Below are positions 24,391 to 33,822 of a stretch of DNA of 64,000 nucleotides, in pieces. The stretch spans positions 2,170,001-2,234,000 of the forward strand of contig NZ_CP073092.1 of NCBI RefSeq assembly GCF_030506365.1, given 5' to 3'. Under the pieces are notes generated by a model, which saw only the letters and a program-made list of their open reading frames with translations, was not told the origin of the DNA and did no database searches. This stretch comes from Corynebacterium tuberculostearicum. Lineage in GTDB: Bacteria > Actinomycetota > Actinomycetes > Mycobacteriales > Mycobacteriaceae. Every line of letters begins with the position of its first letter. The first letter of the stretch is position 1. Both the position numbers and the translations under genes were made by a program.

Positions 24391-24465
24391 GGGAATGTCG
24401 TATAGTGGCTAATACCTCAGCCTTCCAAGCTGAAGACGCGGGTTCGATTCCCGTCATTCCCTCCA
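24391..24465 (+). tRNA. tRNA-Gly (anticodon TCC)
   Basis: Acceptor GGGAATG / CATTCCC, anticodon loop CTTCCAA giving TCC, T-arm GGTTCGATTCC, with CCA encoded at 24463-24465. Confidence 0.95.
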
Positions 24466-24468
24466 TTT

Positions 24469-24497
24469 TCGCTCATCGTTCAGGTGGGCGATTTTTT
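24469..24497 (+). terminator. Terminator of tRNA-Gly
   Basis: Short stem TCGCTCA / TGGGCGA (one G-U pair) followed by TTTTTT, immediately after the CCA end. Confidence 0.7.
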
Positions 24498-24583
24498 CGT
24501 TTTATCTACCTCAGACCCGCTCACCCGCGCTGGCCACGCTTGGTGTAAGGCGGACACATTCGGTGATGTGTAAGGTGGCGCGC

Positions 24584-25276
24584 ATGCCTTCAACCAATAA
24601 GTATTCCGAATTTATCCGCAACCGCCATTCTCCCCGCGCGTTCCTGCCGGAGCCTATGCCGGTAGAAGACATCAAGCAGGTCTTGGAGGACGCTCAATCC
24701 GCACCGTCCAACTCCAATACCCAGCCGTGGAACGTGCACGTGGTGGGCGGGGAAAAGCTCAAGGAGCTGAGCGCCGCGCTAATTAAGGAATTCGATACCA
24801 ACGGCCTTAGCCCAGACTTCACCACCGATTATGGTGAGGGCATCCATCCCCAGCGTTCCCAGGAACTGGCCGCCAAAATGTACGGTCTGCTTGGCATTAA
24901 GCGTGAAGATAAAGAAGGCCGCATGGAGTTCATCCGCGAAAACCTGCGCTTCTTTGGCGCGCCCCATTCGGTACTGCTTTTTATCCCGCCGATGGGCGAC
25001 CGCATCCGCGCCGCCTTTGACCAGGGAACCTACACCGAAAACTTCCTGCTTTCCCTGGAAGCACACGGCTACCACGGCATCCCGCAGGGCATGATTTCCT
25101 TGATTGCGCCAACCGCACGTGAATTCCTCGGCGTGGACGAGGACTACAAACTGGTCACCGCCATTACCTTTGGTACGGCCGATGAATCTAGCCCAGTCTT
25201 TAACACGGCTCCGGGCCGCGCGCCGCTCTCAGAGACCGTAACGGTGCACGGCATCGAGGGCTTAGAGCTCGACTAA
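24584..25276 (+). CDS. Nitroreductase-family FMN oxidoreductase
   Basis: Nitroreductase fold, 230 residues. FMN-binding motifs are RHSPRAF near residue 15, SAPSNSNTQPW near residue 41 and the C-terminal ITFGTADESSPVN-like GTADE segment. The substrate is unknown. TAAGGT lies 7 nt before the ATG and also contains an AAGGTGG-like ribosome site, so either leaderless or led initiation is possible. Confidence 0.88.
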   Translation: MPSTNKYSEFIRNRHSPRAFLPEPMPVEDIKQVLEDAQSAPSNSNTQPWNVHVVGGEKLKELSAALIKEFDTNGLSPDFTTDYGEGIHPQRSQELAAKMYGLLGIKREDKEGRMEFIRENLRFFGAPHSVLLFIPPMGDRIRAAFDQGTYTENFLLSLEAHGYHGIPQGMISLIAPTAREFLGVDEDYKLVTAITFGTADESSPVFNTAPGRAPLSETVTVHGIEGLELD

Positions 25277-25344
25277 AACTGCGGCGGTGATTTCTGTGGG
25301 CAAAGTTGGCCGAAGGGGGCGTCGGCAAGCCTAGAATTGAGTCC

Positions 25345-25977
25345 ATGGATATCACTCTTGCGACCTTTGACCATGCGCCGGAGAACGCACTGCGCGGCGT
25401 TCGTTTTAAAAACACGTGGGTGCATTCGGAAACTTATGCGGACTCCCGCCGCGGTACCCTGACCGGGCAGTACCCACAGCGCCAAGCCACCACGCGCATC
25501 AGTGAGGTTTTTGCTGGGGTGGGCTATGAGGTCCGCGAAGACACGCAACCGGCCGGTGAAGACGTCTTTCGCCTGCTAGAACAGCCCAGCCTGGAGGAAC
25601 TCGACCAGGTTAAAGGCGTCATTGCCGTCTGCTCCCTGCTGGGCGGAAATGCCCCCATGTCGGTGCTATGGCCGGGCGTGGCGGAAAACGGGGAGAATAA
25701 CGAGCTGGTCTCCCCTATTGACTTGGCTCCTACCCTCGCCGCCATTGCCGGGCTGGATGTGCGGCCCAATGCTCGCTTGTCCTTCGATGGGTTGAACTTG
25801 GTTCCGGTACTGCGCCATGGCGCCTCGGGGCACGCCGCGTTGTTCTTTGACAATGGCGTGCGCATGATTGATGCCGCGCTTATCGACGGCACCGCTACCC
25901 CACCCCACGAGCGCGCCCGCCTGCAGGATGAGTGGGAGACGTGGAATAAATTCATCACGCTCGGCCCGCTGCAGTAG
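25345..25977 (+). CDS. Degenerate sulfatase-like protein
   Basis: The 210-residue product keeps three recognisable sulfatase pieces: FKNTWVHSETYADSRRGTLTGQYPQR, corresponding to the active-site region C/S-x-P-S-R...LTG; LVSPIDLAPTLAAIAGLDV; and the C-terminal GVRMI strand. The position of the formylglycine Cys/Ser is Tyr31 and the Pro is Asp33, the N-terminal metal-binding DD strand is absent, and length is under half the usual 450-550. It should not be a working sulfatase. The start is supported by TAGAAT 7 nt before the ATG, so it is probably transcribed. Confidence 0.7.
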   Translation: MDITLATFDHAPENALRGVRFKNTWVHSETYADSRRGTLTGQYPQRQATTRISEVFAGVGYEVREDTQPAGEDVFRLLEQPSLEELDQVKGVIAVCSLLGGNAPMSVLWPGVAENGENNELVSPIDLAPTLAAIAGLDVRPNARLSFDGLNLVPVLRHGASGHAALFFDNGVRMIDAALIDGTATPPHERARLQDEWETWNKFITLGPLQ

Positions 25978-26829
<852 letters not shown>

Positions 26830-26868
26830 GCCTTAGCGCCTTGGCCGAACCGGCCGAACCACACGAAG

Positions 26869-26903
26869 AAACGCCGCGGAACCAGTTTTGGTCCGCGGCG
26901 TTT
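26869..26903. terminator. Bidirectional terminator between the reductase and rpiB
   Basis: Perfect 12-bp arms AAACGCCGCGGA and TCCGCGGCGTTT; A-run on one side and TTTATT on the other serve both convergent genes. Confidence 0.85.
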
Positions 26904-26915
26904 ATTCTGCGTGGC

Positions 26916-27389
26916 TTAGGCCTCCGGCAGCTCCGGGGCAATGCCGGTGCGCTCGTATTCCGCCAAGATGTCGATGCGGCGCTGGTGGCGCTCCGCGCGG
27001 GACCATTCTTGGTCTAGGAAGGCGTCGACGATTTCCAGCGCCTGCTCCTCGGTGTGCATGCGGCCACCGATGCCGATGAGCTGGGCATTGTTGTGCTCGC
27101 GGGCAAGGCGCGCGGTCTCTGCGGACCACGCCAGTGCGCAGCGAGCACCCTTGACCTTATTGGCGGCAATCTGCTCGCCGTTGCCGGAGCCGCCGAGCAC
27201 GATGCCGAGGGAGCCTGGGTCGTTGACGGTGCGTTGTGCCGCTTCGATGCAAAATGCCGGGTAATCATCCTCGGCATCGTAGGTATGGGCGCCGCAGTCA
27301 ATGACTTCGTGGCCCTGCTTGGTGAGGTGTTCAGCGATCAGGTTCTTGGTTTCGAAACCTGCGTGGTCTGCTCCTAGGTAAACGCGCAT
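26916..27389 (-). CDS. rpiB: Ribose-5-phosphate isomerase B
   Basis: Interconverts ribose-5-P and ribulose-5-P in the pentose phosphate pathway. The RpiB/LacA motifs ADHAGFETK, VIDCGAHTYDAEDDYPAF and GGSGNGEQIAANK are present; the last has a Glu in the position used as catalytic base in mycobacterial RpiB. 157 residues. TAGGAT lies 7 nt before the ATG and there is no ribosome site, so the transcript looks leaderless. Confidence 0.95.
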   Translation of the reverse strand: MRVYLGADHAGFETKNLIAEHLTKQGHEVIDCGAHTYDAEDDYPAFCIEAAQRTVNDPGSLGIVLGGSGNGEQIAANKVKGARCALAWSAETARLAREHNNAQLIGIGGRMHTEEQALEIVDAFLDQEWSRAERHQRRIDILAEYERTGIAPELPEA

Positions 27390-27505
27390 GGCCCACATCC
27401 TACCGGCCCGGCGCGCCTTGAGGAGGCTTAGCGCCCACCCTGTTTCGTATTACATTGTCCTGATAAGCTCGCGGGCGACCACAATCGCTATAAAGGAGGA
27501 AAGCC

Positions 27506-27913
27506 ATGCCTATAACCAAACCAGTCCTCGCGCTCTACGGCGGGAGCCTTCTCGCCTGCATCATTATGCTTGGTGTTCAGGTTTCCGGCAGCGGGGGCTT
27601 CCTCCTCCCGCTTATCGCGAGCATTCTTGCCACTTTGGCCCACCTGGGCCTGGGAGTGTGGTGGATTGCGCAAAAGGTGCGCGGGAATCCGCGGGCCAAC
27701 GGGGGCGCAATTGCGGCCGGCATTATCGCGCTTCTTGCCGGTGCCTCGTGGGCATCCTGGGTGCTAGTCGCGTGGGACGACTTTCGGGCCGGCATGGAAC
27801 TTCCCTCTATCAATATCGCAGGTCTGCCGGCATTCATCTTGACCCCGCTAACCATCGCACTGTGCGTCGGCGCTGCGATTCAGCTGCGCCGACGCGAAAA
27901 GAGCGCCCAGTAG
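27506..27913 (+). CDS. Four-helix membrane protein of unknown function
   Basis: The 135-residue protein has four hydrophobic helices (about 5-24, 31-54, 66-88, 105-125) and a basic C-terminus (RRREKSAQ). AAGGAGG lies 6 bases before the ATG. I recognise no family and its neighbours give no clue. Confidence 0.75.
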   Translation: MPITKPVLALYGGSLLACIIMLGVQVSGSGGFLLPLIASILATLAHLGLGVWWIAQKVRGNPRANGGAIAAGIIALLAGASWASWVLVAWDDFRAGMELPSINIAGLPAFILTPLTIALCVGAAIQLRRREKSAQ

Positions 27914-28108
27914 CTCCAAGAAACAGATTTTTTGGGTGGAAACTCTTTCTTTGCCTTTAGGCTGCCGGCAACGATCAGCTCCGGCACCACTTACCGTCGC
28001 TTCAATTCTAGAAATCAGACGATTCATATCCAGAACAGGACAGGAAATGGCTAAGAACCGAGTAGCCTCTTAGTAAGAGTCTGAAACTCTCCCCCAAAGG
28101 ACTAGATC

Positions 28109-28711
28109 ATGAAAAAACTACTACCTATTCTCGTTACAACCACGCTTTTGATATCAGCATGTAGCGATTCAGGTGAAAGCTCCGAGACCACTTCGAGCAC
28201 TACCAGCAGCATTCCGTCGAGCACCACCACGTCCTCTACAACTAGCTCGACAAGTAGCGTCACTACCTCCTCAACTAGCGAGGTTACGCCTCCACCAGAG
28301 GTCGAAGAACCTGACGAAGAGGATGAGCACGACGATGACGATCTCCACGTACACGATAACCCGAACGCTGCATTAGGCGACTCAGATGAGGAAGAACAAG
28401 CTGAGCAAGCTCCTGCAGAGAAGACCGTTTCCTCTTGTGGAGACCCCTCAATTCATGAACGCGGCACAACGTTCTTCTCGGACGGCACCTCCGGTTGGAC
28501 TCAACAGTGCTCAGATGAAATGGCACCACAGGTTGCACAGCAATTCGTAACGCCGCCGGCCGAGCAACAAAACGACCCAGCGCCAGCCGGTGGTGGATCT
28601 GGTCGAACCTGTGCCGAAATTGGGCACAAAGTTTATCCTGGCGACCCTGACTACTCGCCAGCACGAGATGAGGACGGGGACGGTGTGGGCTGCGAATCCT
28701 ATCCGGGATAA
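28109..28711 (+). CDS. Lipoprotein with Ser/Thr-rich linker and excalibur domain
   Basis: The signal peptide ends in the lipobox LISAC, with the lipidated Cys at about residue 18. A 40-residue Ser/Thr-rich linker and an acidic stretch (EEPDEEDEHDDDD) follow, then a central Cys-containing segment and a C-terminal excalibur-type calcium-binding domain with TCAEIG and the loop DEDGDGVGCE. It is likely anchored on the outer face of the cytoplasmic membrane; function unknown. Length 200. AAGGACTAG precedes the ATG. Confidence 0.85.
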   Translation: MKKLLPILVTTTLLISACSDSGESSETTSSTTSSIPSSTTTSSTTSSTSSVTTSSTSEVTPPPEVEEPDEEDEHDDDDLHVHDNPNAALGDSDEEEQAEQAPAEKTVSSCGDPSIHERGTTFFSDGTSGWTQQCSDEMAPQVAQQFVTPPAEQQNDPAPAGGGSGRTCAEIGHKVYPGDPDYSPARDEDGDGVGCESYPG

Positions 28712-28725
28712 TGCATTCCCCGATT

Positions 28726-28806
28726 TATGCGGAGAATTAAAGACTAAGTAGGGGCAGGCAAGGAAAACACGCCCTACCTTCCGGCATCCCTTAGCTTCTC
28801 CGCATA
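28726..28806. repeat. Nested inverted repeats after the excalibur lipoprotein gene
   Basis: Outer perfect 11-bp arms TATGCGGAGAA (28726-28736) and TTCTCCGCATA (28796-28806) enclose GTAGGGGC / GCCCTAC arms. It could end the lipoprotein transcript, though there is no clear T-run, or form a structured RNA. The rest of 28712-28965 shows no gene. Confidence 0.5.
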
Positions 28807-28950
28807 CCGCTACTGAGATCGCAACCATTTCAGCCCCGCGAATCCAGCAGCAAGAGTGGGTAATTTAGCCCCATGCTCCTACGGCAGAAGGGTTTGACTC
28901 ACCAGCGCCTTCTACTGGAGCGTGTGGTGAGTAATGTTCCTCGTTTTGGC

Positions 28951-29574
28951 TTAACCCTCCTCCACCTGCGGCATCTCGGTGCGGGAGCGCTTGAGCTCGA
29001 AGAAGTAGGGGTACTGGGCAAGGCGCAGGGAGGCGTCGAAAAGCTCGCCTGCTTCTTCACCGGTAGGGATGCGGGTAATGACTGGGCCGAAGAAGGCGGT
29101 ATCACCCAGCTTGATAACCGGGGTGCCTACCTCATCACCCACAGAAGAAATGCCGTTGTGGTGGTACTCGCGCAGCTTTTCGTCATAGTCTTCGGTATTG
29201 GCTACCTCGGCGAACTCTGCTGGGAGGTCCACCTCCGCTAGGGCCTGAGCGATGATGTCATCATAAGCACCAAAGCCGGTGCGCCCGCCATTGCCCTTGG
29301 CGTGAACCAGGGTGCCCATCGCAGTGTAGAGCTCGTCTACCTTCTCAGGGCGTTCGGCCTTGACCTTGGCAAAGACGCGGGCTGGACCCCAGTTAGCCTT
29401 CATCATGTCCATGTAGGTGGAGTCAAGATCGCGGCCGTCATTGAGCACGGAGAGGGACATCGGCTCGAACTCGACCTCGATGTCGCGTACCTTTTCCACT
29501 TCCTTAATCCAGCGCGAGGTAGCCCAAGCGAAGGGGCAGGATACGTCGAACCAGAACTTTACTGCGTCAGCCAT
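28951..29574 (-). CDS. DsbA-fold protein of the mycothiol-dependent nitroreductase (Rv2466c) type
   Basis: The 207-residue product has the thioredoxin-like DsbA fold with the motif VKFWFDVSCPFAWATSRWI near the N-terminus and cis-Pro region VGTPVI. M. tuberculosis Rv2466c, the family reference, has CPWC; here it is C13-P-F-A16, so the second cysteine is missing, leaving a one-Cys site. A GSH/mycothiol-type single-Cys mechanism remains possible. I chose ATG at 29574 with AGGAG upstream; a longer frame to 29607 is unlikely. Confidence 0.85.
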   Translation of the reverse strand: MADAVKFWFDVSCPFAWATSRWIKEVEKVRDIEVEFEPMSLSVLNDGRDLDSTYMDMMKANWGPARVFAKVKAERPEKVDELYTAMGTLVHAKGNGGRTGFGAYDDIIAQALAEVDLPAEFAEVANTEDYDEKLREYHHNGISSVGDEVGTPVIKLGDTAFFGPVITRIPTGEEAGELFDASLRLAQYPYFFELKRSRTEMPQVEEG

Positions 29575-29672
29575 AAATACTCCTCTGATTGAAAAAGTTT
29601 GCCCCACCAGCCTAGGTGCACGACTACTGTGGATGCAGAACTATTTTTCAGCTTAGAAGGAGAATATAGGCT

Positions 29673-32189
29673 ATGACCTCTATAAACCTGACTCGCGAGG
29701 AAGCTGCCCAGCGCTCCCGAATGATCGAGGTGGACCACTACGATGTCACTTTAGACCTCAAGTATTCAGACACCCACTTCCTGTCCACCACGAAGGTGAA
29801 CTATACCTCGCGAGAGATCGGCTCCACCTTTATCGATCTACGCGCCGAGGAAATCCAGGAGGTACGTCTCAACGGCAATCCCCTGCCCACTGAGTCCTAT
29901 AACCCCGCCTATGGCATTCCCTTGTCTGGCCTCCAGGTAGCCGATTACACGCTAGAAGTCACCGCCACGATCCCGTATTCCCGCACCGGTGAGGGCCTGC
30001 ACCGCTTTGTAGACCCCGCCGATGACAAGGTCTACCTTTATACCCAGTTTGAAACCGCCGATGCCAAGCGCGTCTTCGCCTGCTTTGACCAGCCGGATAT
30101 GAAGGCCACCTACGCGCTGCATTTCAAGGCGCCCGAAGAGTGGACCATCATTAGCAACGGCCCGGTGAACTGGGAAGGCGATGTAGCCAGCACGGCTATT
30201 GACTATCCGTTGTCCACCTACCTGGTAGCCCTGTGCGCCGGCCCGTACCACGAGGTCACCGATACCTGGCACGGCGAGCTAGCCGCGCACCCAGAGGGCA
30301 AGCCGGCCCAAAAACTCGAGGTGCCACTCGGCATCTACTGCCGCGCTTCGCTCGCCCACGCACTGGATGCCGAGCGCCTATTTACGGAAACCAAGCAAGG
30401 CTTTGATTTCTACCACCGCAACTTCGGCTTCCCCTACCCCTTTGGCAAGTATGACCAAATTTTCGTGCCGGAGTTCAACGCCGGCGCGATGGAAAATGCC
30501 GGCTGCGTCACCATTCGCGATGAGTACGTCTTTACCTCCCAGGCCACGCACTACAAGTACGAGCGCCGCGCCGATACCGTCCTGCACGAATTGGCCCATA
30601 TGTGGTTCGGTGACTTGGTCACCATGCAGTGGTGGGACGATTTGTGGCTCAATGAGTCCTTCGCCACCTGGTCCGCCGCCATCTCCCAGGCGGAGGAAAC
30701 CGAATACGATACCGCGTGGGTGACCTTTGCCAATGTGGAAAAGTCCTGGGCGTATCAACAGGATCAGCTGCCGACCACCCACCCAATTTCCACCGATGCC
30801 AGCGATATCGAAACGGTGGAGCAAAACTTCGATGGCATCACTTACGCCAAGGGCGCTTCAGTGCTCAAGCAGCTGCAGGCATATGTCGGCCGCGAGAACT
30901 TCCTGGCTGGTGTGCGCCGCCACTTCGCCGCCCATGCATGGGGAAATGCCACCTTTGATGATTTATTGCGCCACCTGGAAGAGGCCTCCGGCCGCGACCT
31001 TTCCTTCTGGGCGCAGCAGTGGCTCAAGACCTCCGGCATCAATACGCTCAGCGTGGCGCTCAATGCGGATGAGTCCGGCACGATTACCCATGCTTACCTC
31101 ACCCAGGGCGGCGATACCCTGCGCACCCACCGCGTGGCGGTAGGCCTGTATAACCTGCAGGACGGCAAGGTGGTGCGCACCGATCGCATCGAGATGGATA
31201 TCGATGGCGCTTCCACCGAGATTCCAGAGCTCATCGGCCGCCAATTGGCAGACATTGACTTCCTACTACCCAACGACGATGACCTAACCTATTGCCTCAT
31301 CGAACTGGACGCGGGTTCCCTGCACTTCCTACTGGATAATATTGATAAGTTCGCCGATCCCATGGCCCGCACCCTGTGCTGGTCTACCGCTTGGGAGATG
31401 ACCCGCGCCGGTACTATGCGCGCCCGCGATTTCATCCAGCTGGTTGCCCGCGGCATGCAGGCGGAGACGGAGCTCGCCGTCCTCGAACGCATTGTCCTGC
31501 AGGCCTCTAGCGCGCTGAAAAACTATGCCGATCCGCACTGGGCGGCTCAGAGCACCCTGCTTGCCGACGCCCTCCTTGACGGCGCCCACAGCCCCGATAC
31601 CCAGCGCTCCATCATCTGCACCCAGGCGCTGGCGAAGATTCGCCTGCACGATAGTGCGCGCGACTATCTGCGCGGCGTGCTCGAGTCCTCCGCGGATGCG
31701 GGGCTGCGCTGGTCCGCACTGGCGGCACTTGCCGCCGATGGCGCGGTAGAAGACGTCCCCGCTGCCGCGGATGCGCAACTCGAGCGCGATAATTCCGCCA
31801 CCGGCTACTATTCTTCGCTGCGTGCCCGCGCAGCCGTGGCAACTGCGGAGAACAAGCGCACGGTATGGGAAGAAATCGTGGCGGGAAATCTCACCAACCG
31901 CGAGCTCACCTCCAAGCTGGAAGGCCTGCTCTACCCGCATAGCGATGAATTCCTGCCCACCGCGGAGTTCTTCGATATCGCAGAAAAGGTATGGACTTCC
32001 CAATCCTCCGAGGTGGCACTGACCACCGTGACGGGTCTCTTCCCTTCCTGGGATATCACGCACAAGGGCCTGGACCGCGCCGATGCCTTCTTGAAGAAGG
32101 AGCTGCCGGGTGGTCTGCGCCGTACGGTCACTGAGCAGCGTGACCGAGTGGCCCGCGCGCTGCGCAACCGCCAGGTAGACGCTAGCTAA
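29673..32189 (+). CDS. pepN: Aminopeptidase N (M1 family)
   Basis: Zinc metallopeptidase trimming N-terminal residues from peptides in the cytosol. The exopeptidase motif GAMENAG is near residue 272; the zinc site is H305-E306-x-x-H309 with E328 (NESFA). 838 residues matches the family. AAGGAG lies 10 bases upstream of the ATG. Its stop overlaps the GntR stop by 4 bases on the other strand. Confidence 0.96.
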   Translation: MTSINLTREEAAQRSRMIEVDHYDVTLDLKYSDTHFLSTTKVNYTSREIGSTFIDLRAEEIQEVRLNGNPLPTESYNPAYGIPLSGLQVADYTLEVTATIPYSRTGEGLHRFVDPADDKVYLYTQFETADAKRVFACFDQPDMKATYALHFKAPEEWTIISNGPVNWEGDVASTAIDYPLSTYLVALCAGPYHEVTDTWHGELAAHPEGKPAQKLEVPLGIYCRASLAHALDAERLFTETKQGFDFYHRNFGFPYPFGKYDQIFVPEFNAGAMENAGCVTIRDEYVFTSQATHYKYERRADTVLHELAHMWFGDLVTMQWWDDLWLNESFATWSAAISQAEETEYDTAWVTFANVEKSWAYQQDQLPTTHPISTDASDIETVEQNFDGITYAKGASVLKQLQAYVGRENFLAGVRRHFAAHAWGNATFDDLLRHLEEASGRDLSFWAQQWLKTSGINTLSVALNADESGTITHAYLTQGGDTLRTHRVAVGLYNLQDGKVVRTDRIEMDIDGASTEIPELIGRQLADIDFLLPNDDDLTYCLIELDAGSLHFLLDNIDKFADPMARTLCWSTAWEMTRAGTMRARDFIQLVARGMQAETELAVLERIVLQASSALKNYADPHWAAQSTLLADALLDGAHSPDTQRSIICTQALAKIRLHDSARDYLRGVLESSADAGLRWSALAALAADGAVEDVPAAADAQLERDNSATGYYSSLRARAAVATAENKRTVWEEIVAGNLTNRELTSKLEGLLYPHSDEFLPTAEFFDIAEKVWTSQSSEVALTTVTGLFPSWDITHKGLDRADAFLKKELPGGLRRTVTEQRDRVARALRNRQVDAS

Positions 32190-32965
32190 GCCGGCTTTCC
32201 CGCGCCGTTACCCTTGCCCGGTAGGGGTTGCGGCGCGGGATCCTCACCCAGGACCACCTCGACGTTGGCGATATCAGAGCGCAGCGACTCTTCAATATAG
32301 GCAAAGACCGCGCCCGATTTAGTCTTTAGCAGCCGCACAAACCGAAGCAGCGGATGCGATCGGCTCACGTGCAAAAGTTTCTGCTCTTCGGTGCGAGCGG
32401 TAGCGGCGCGCATGTTCTCGCGCTTAAAGACGGGCTTGAGGTTGTAGCCAGCCAGGATTTCCATAATGGGCTCGCGCAGATCGTGCTGATTGAGATCGGG
32501 AGCCATATCTACCGGGATGGTGTAGCGCGAAAGGATGACGGGCTTGCCATCGACGGTATAGAGGCGCTTGATATCCCACGCAAAGGTGGAATCGCTAGCC
32601 CCCAGTACCGCTGCCACATGCTTGGGCACGTGGGCTTTGTTAACAGAGACCACTCGCACGGCGGTGTCGTGCCCGCGCTCGCGCAGCTGGGTGACAATAT
32701 TGTCCTTGTTGGTCAGGCTCAGTGTAGGGGGAACCGCACGCACATAGGTGCCGCCACTGCGCCCGCGGCGGCGGTCAATGAGGCCTTCTACTTCCAAAAT
32801 GTCTAAAGCATGGCGCACGGTCATGCGCGCGACATGGAATTCTCGGACCAATTCGCGTTCGGTAGGAAATTTCTGACCGGGTTCTAATTCATTGCGTTCG
32901 ATCTTGTCTCGTAGGGCATCCGAGATACGGAGATAGGCGGGCCGTTTTCGGCTTTGGGAAGTCAC
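32186..32965 (-). CDS. GntR-family regulator with UTRA domain
   Basis: HutC-type regulator, 259 residues. The winged helix (about 8-75) carries PTERELVREFHVARMTVRHAL, and the UTRA ligand domain spans about 95-240. The start is GTG with TACACT 8 nt upstream, so a leaderless mRNA is likely. It lies after the SDR of the transporter operon; control of that operon is inferred only. The ligand is unknown. Confidence 0.88.
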   Translation of the reverse strand: MTSQSRKRPAYLRISDALRDKIERNELEPGQKFPTERELVREFHVARMTVRHALDILEVEGLIDRRRGRSGGTYVRAVPPTLSLTNKDNIVTQLRERGHDTAVRVVSVNKAHVPKHVAAVLGASDSTFAWDIKRLYTVDGKPVILSRYTIPVDMAPDLNQHDLREPIMEILAGYNLKPVFKRENMRAATARTEEQKLLHVSRSHPLLRFVRLLKTKSGAVFAYIEESLRSDIANVEVVLGEDPAPQPLPGKGNGAGKPA

Positions 32966-33040
32966 AGCCCCCGAGTGTAATGAACACCCCTGGAAGCCAA
33001 CCCCATTAACGTGTGATGTCCATTACCGCTACTTCCGTTC

Positions 33041-33757
33041 CTACTTGCGCAGATGTAACTCGATTCGCGGCCTGACCTGGATTTCCGTCAGCTGGGTGGT
33101 GGGGCCTGCCTCTACCACGGTACGAATGGCACGAGCCACCTCAGCCGGGGCAATAACCTGGGAGGGATCATAATCCTGCAGCCCCTTAAGCATCGGGGTA
33201 TCGGTAGGCCCCGGAGCCACGGTGGATACGCGGATTCCCGGCTCAGAGATTCGCAGTCCATCGGCGAGTGCATACAACGCGTGCTTGGTCGCCGCGTAGA
33301 TGACGTTATCGCCGTAGCTGTGGCGTCCTGCGCCAGAGTTAATAAAGACCACGGTGCCTTCCGCTTTGCGCAGCTGCGGCAGCAAGGCTCGGGTCAGCTC
33401 AGCAGGGGCGTGCACGTTGAGGTCCATGTGCGCGCGCCAATTTTCCGGCGTGGCTTCCTCCACGGAGTACTTGGTAGCCCGTGCGGCCGCGTGGACGAGC
33501 ACGTCCACGCGGCCTAGCTCCGGCAGCTTCATGCCTTCATCGAGGCCGTCGACGAGGTCGATGGCTACCGGCGTAATGGAGTCCGATTCGGGCAGTTCCG
33601 CCGCGCTCCGGCCCAGTGCATACACGTGGTAATCACCGGCCAGGTCAGCGATGATTTCGCGGCCCATGCCGCCGGTAGCGCCGGTGATGACGGCGACCTT
33701 CTGTGGGGTTTCGCTCTCCGAGTGTGCTGGTGCGGTGGCATTCTTGGTATCAGTCAT
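33041..33757 (-). CDS. Short-chain dehydrogenase/reductase
   Basis: SDR of 238 residues with TGATGGMGRE (residues 26-35), the HAA/NAG-position motif VHAAARA, and catalytic INSGAG and YAATKHA (Tyr-x-x-x-Lys). The first 20 residues are a polar extension. TATGAT lies 8 nt before the ATG, suggesting its own leaderless promoter. It is 65 bases after the CMD gene; a shared role is plausible but unproven. Confidence 0.88.
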   Translation of the reverse strand: MTDTKNATAPAHSESETPQKVAVITGATGGMGREIIADLAGDYHVYALGRSAAELPESDSITPVAIDLVDGLDEGMKLPELGRVDVLVHAAARATKYSVEEATPENWRAHMDLNVHAPAELTRALLPQLRKAEGTVVFINSGAGRHSYGDNVIYAATKHALYALADGLRISEPGIRVSTVAPGPTDTPMLKGLQDYDPSQVIAPAEVARAIRTVVEAGPTTQLTEIQVRPRIELHLRK

Positions 33758-33822
33758 GCCGCCCCATCATAGGGATCCTTCGCCTTAAGCGCCGCACCGG
33801 AGCGGTCGCCGCCGGTAGGCAG

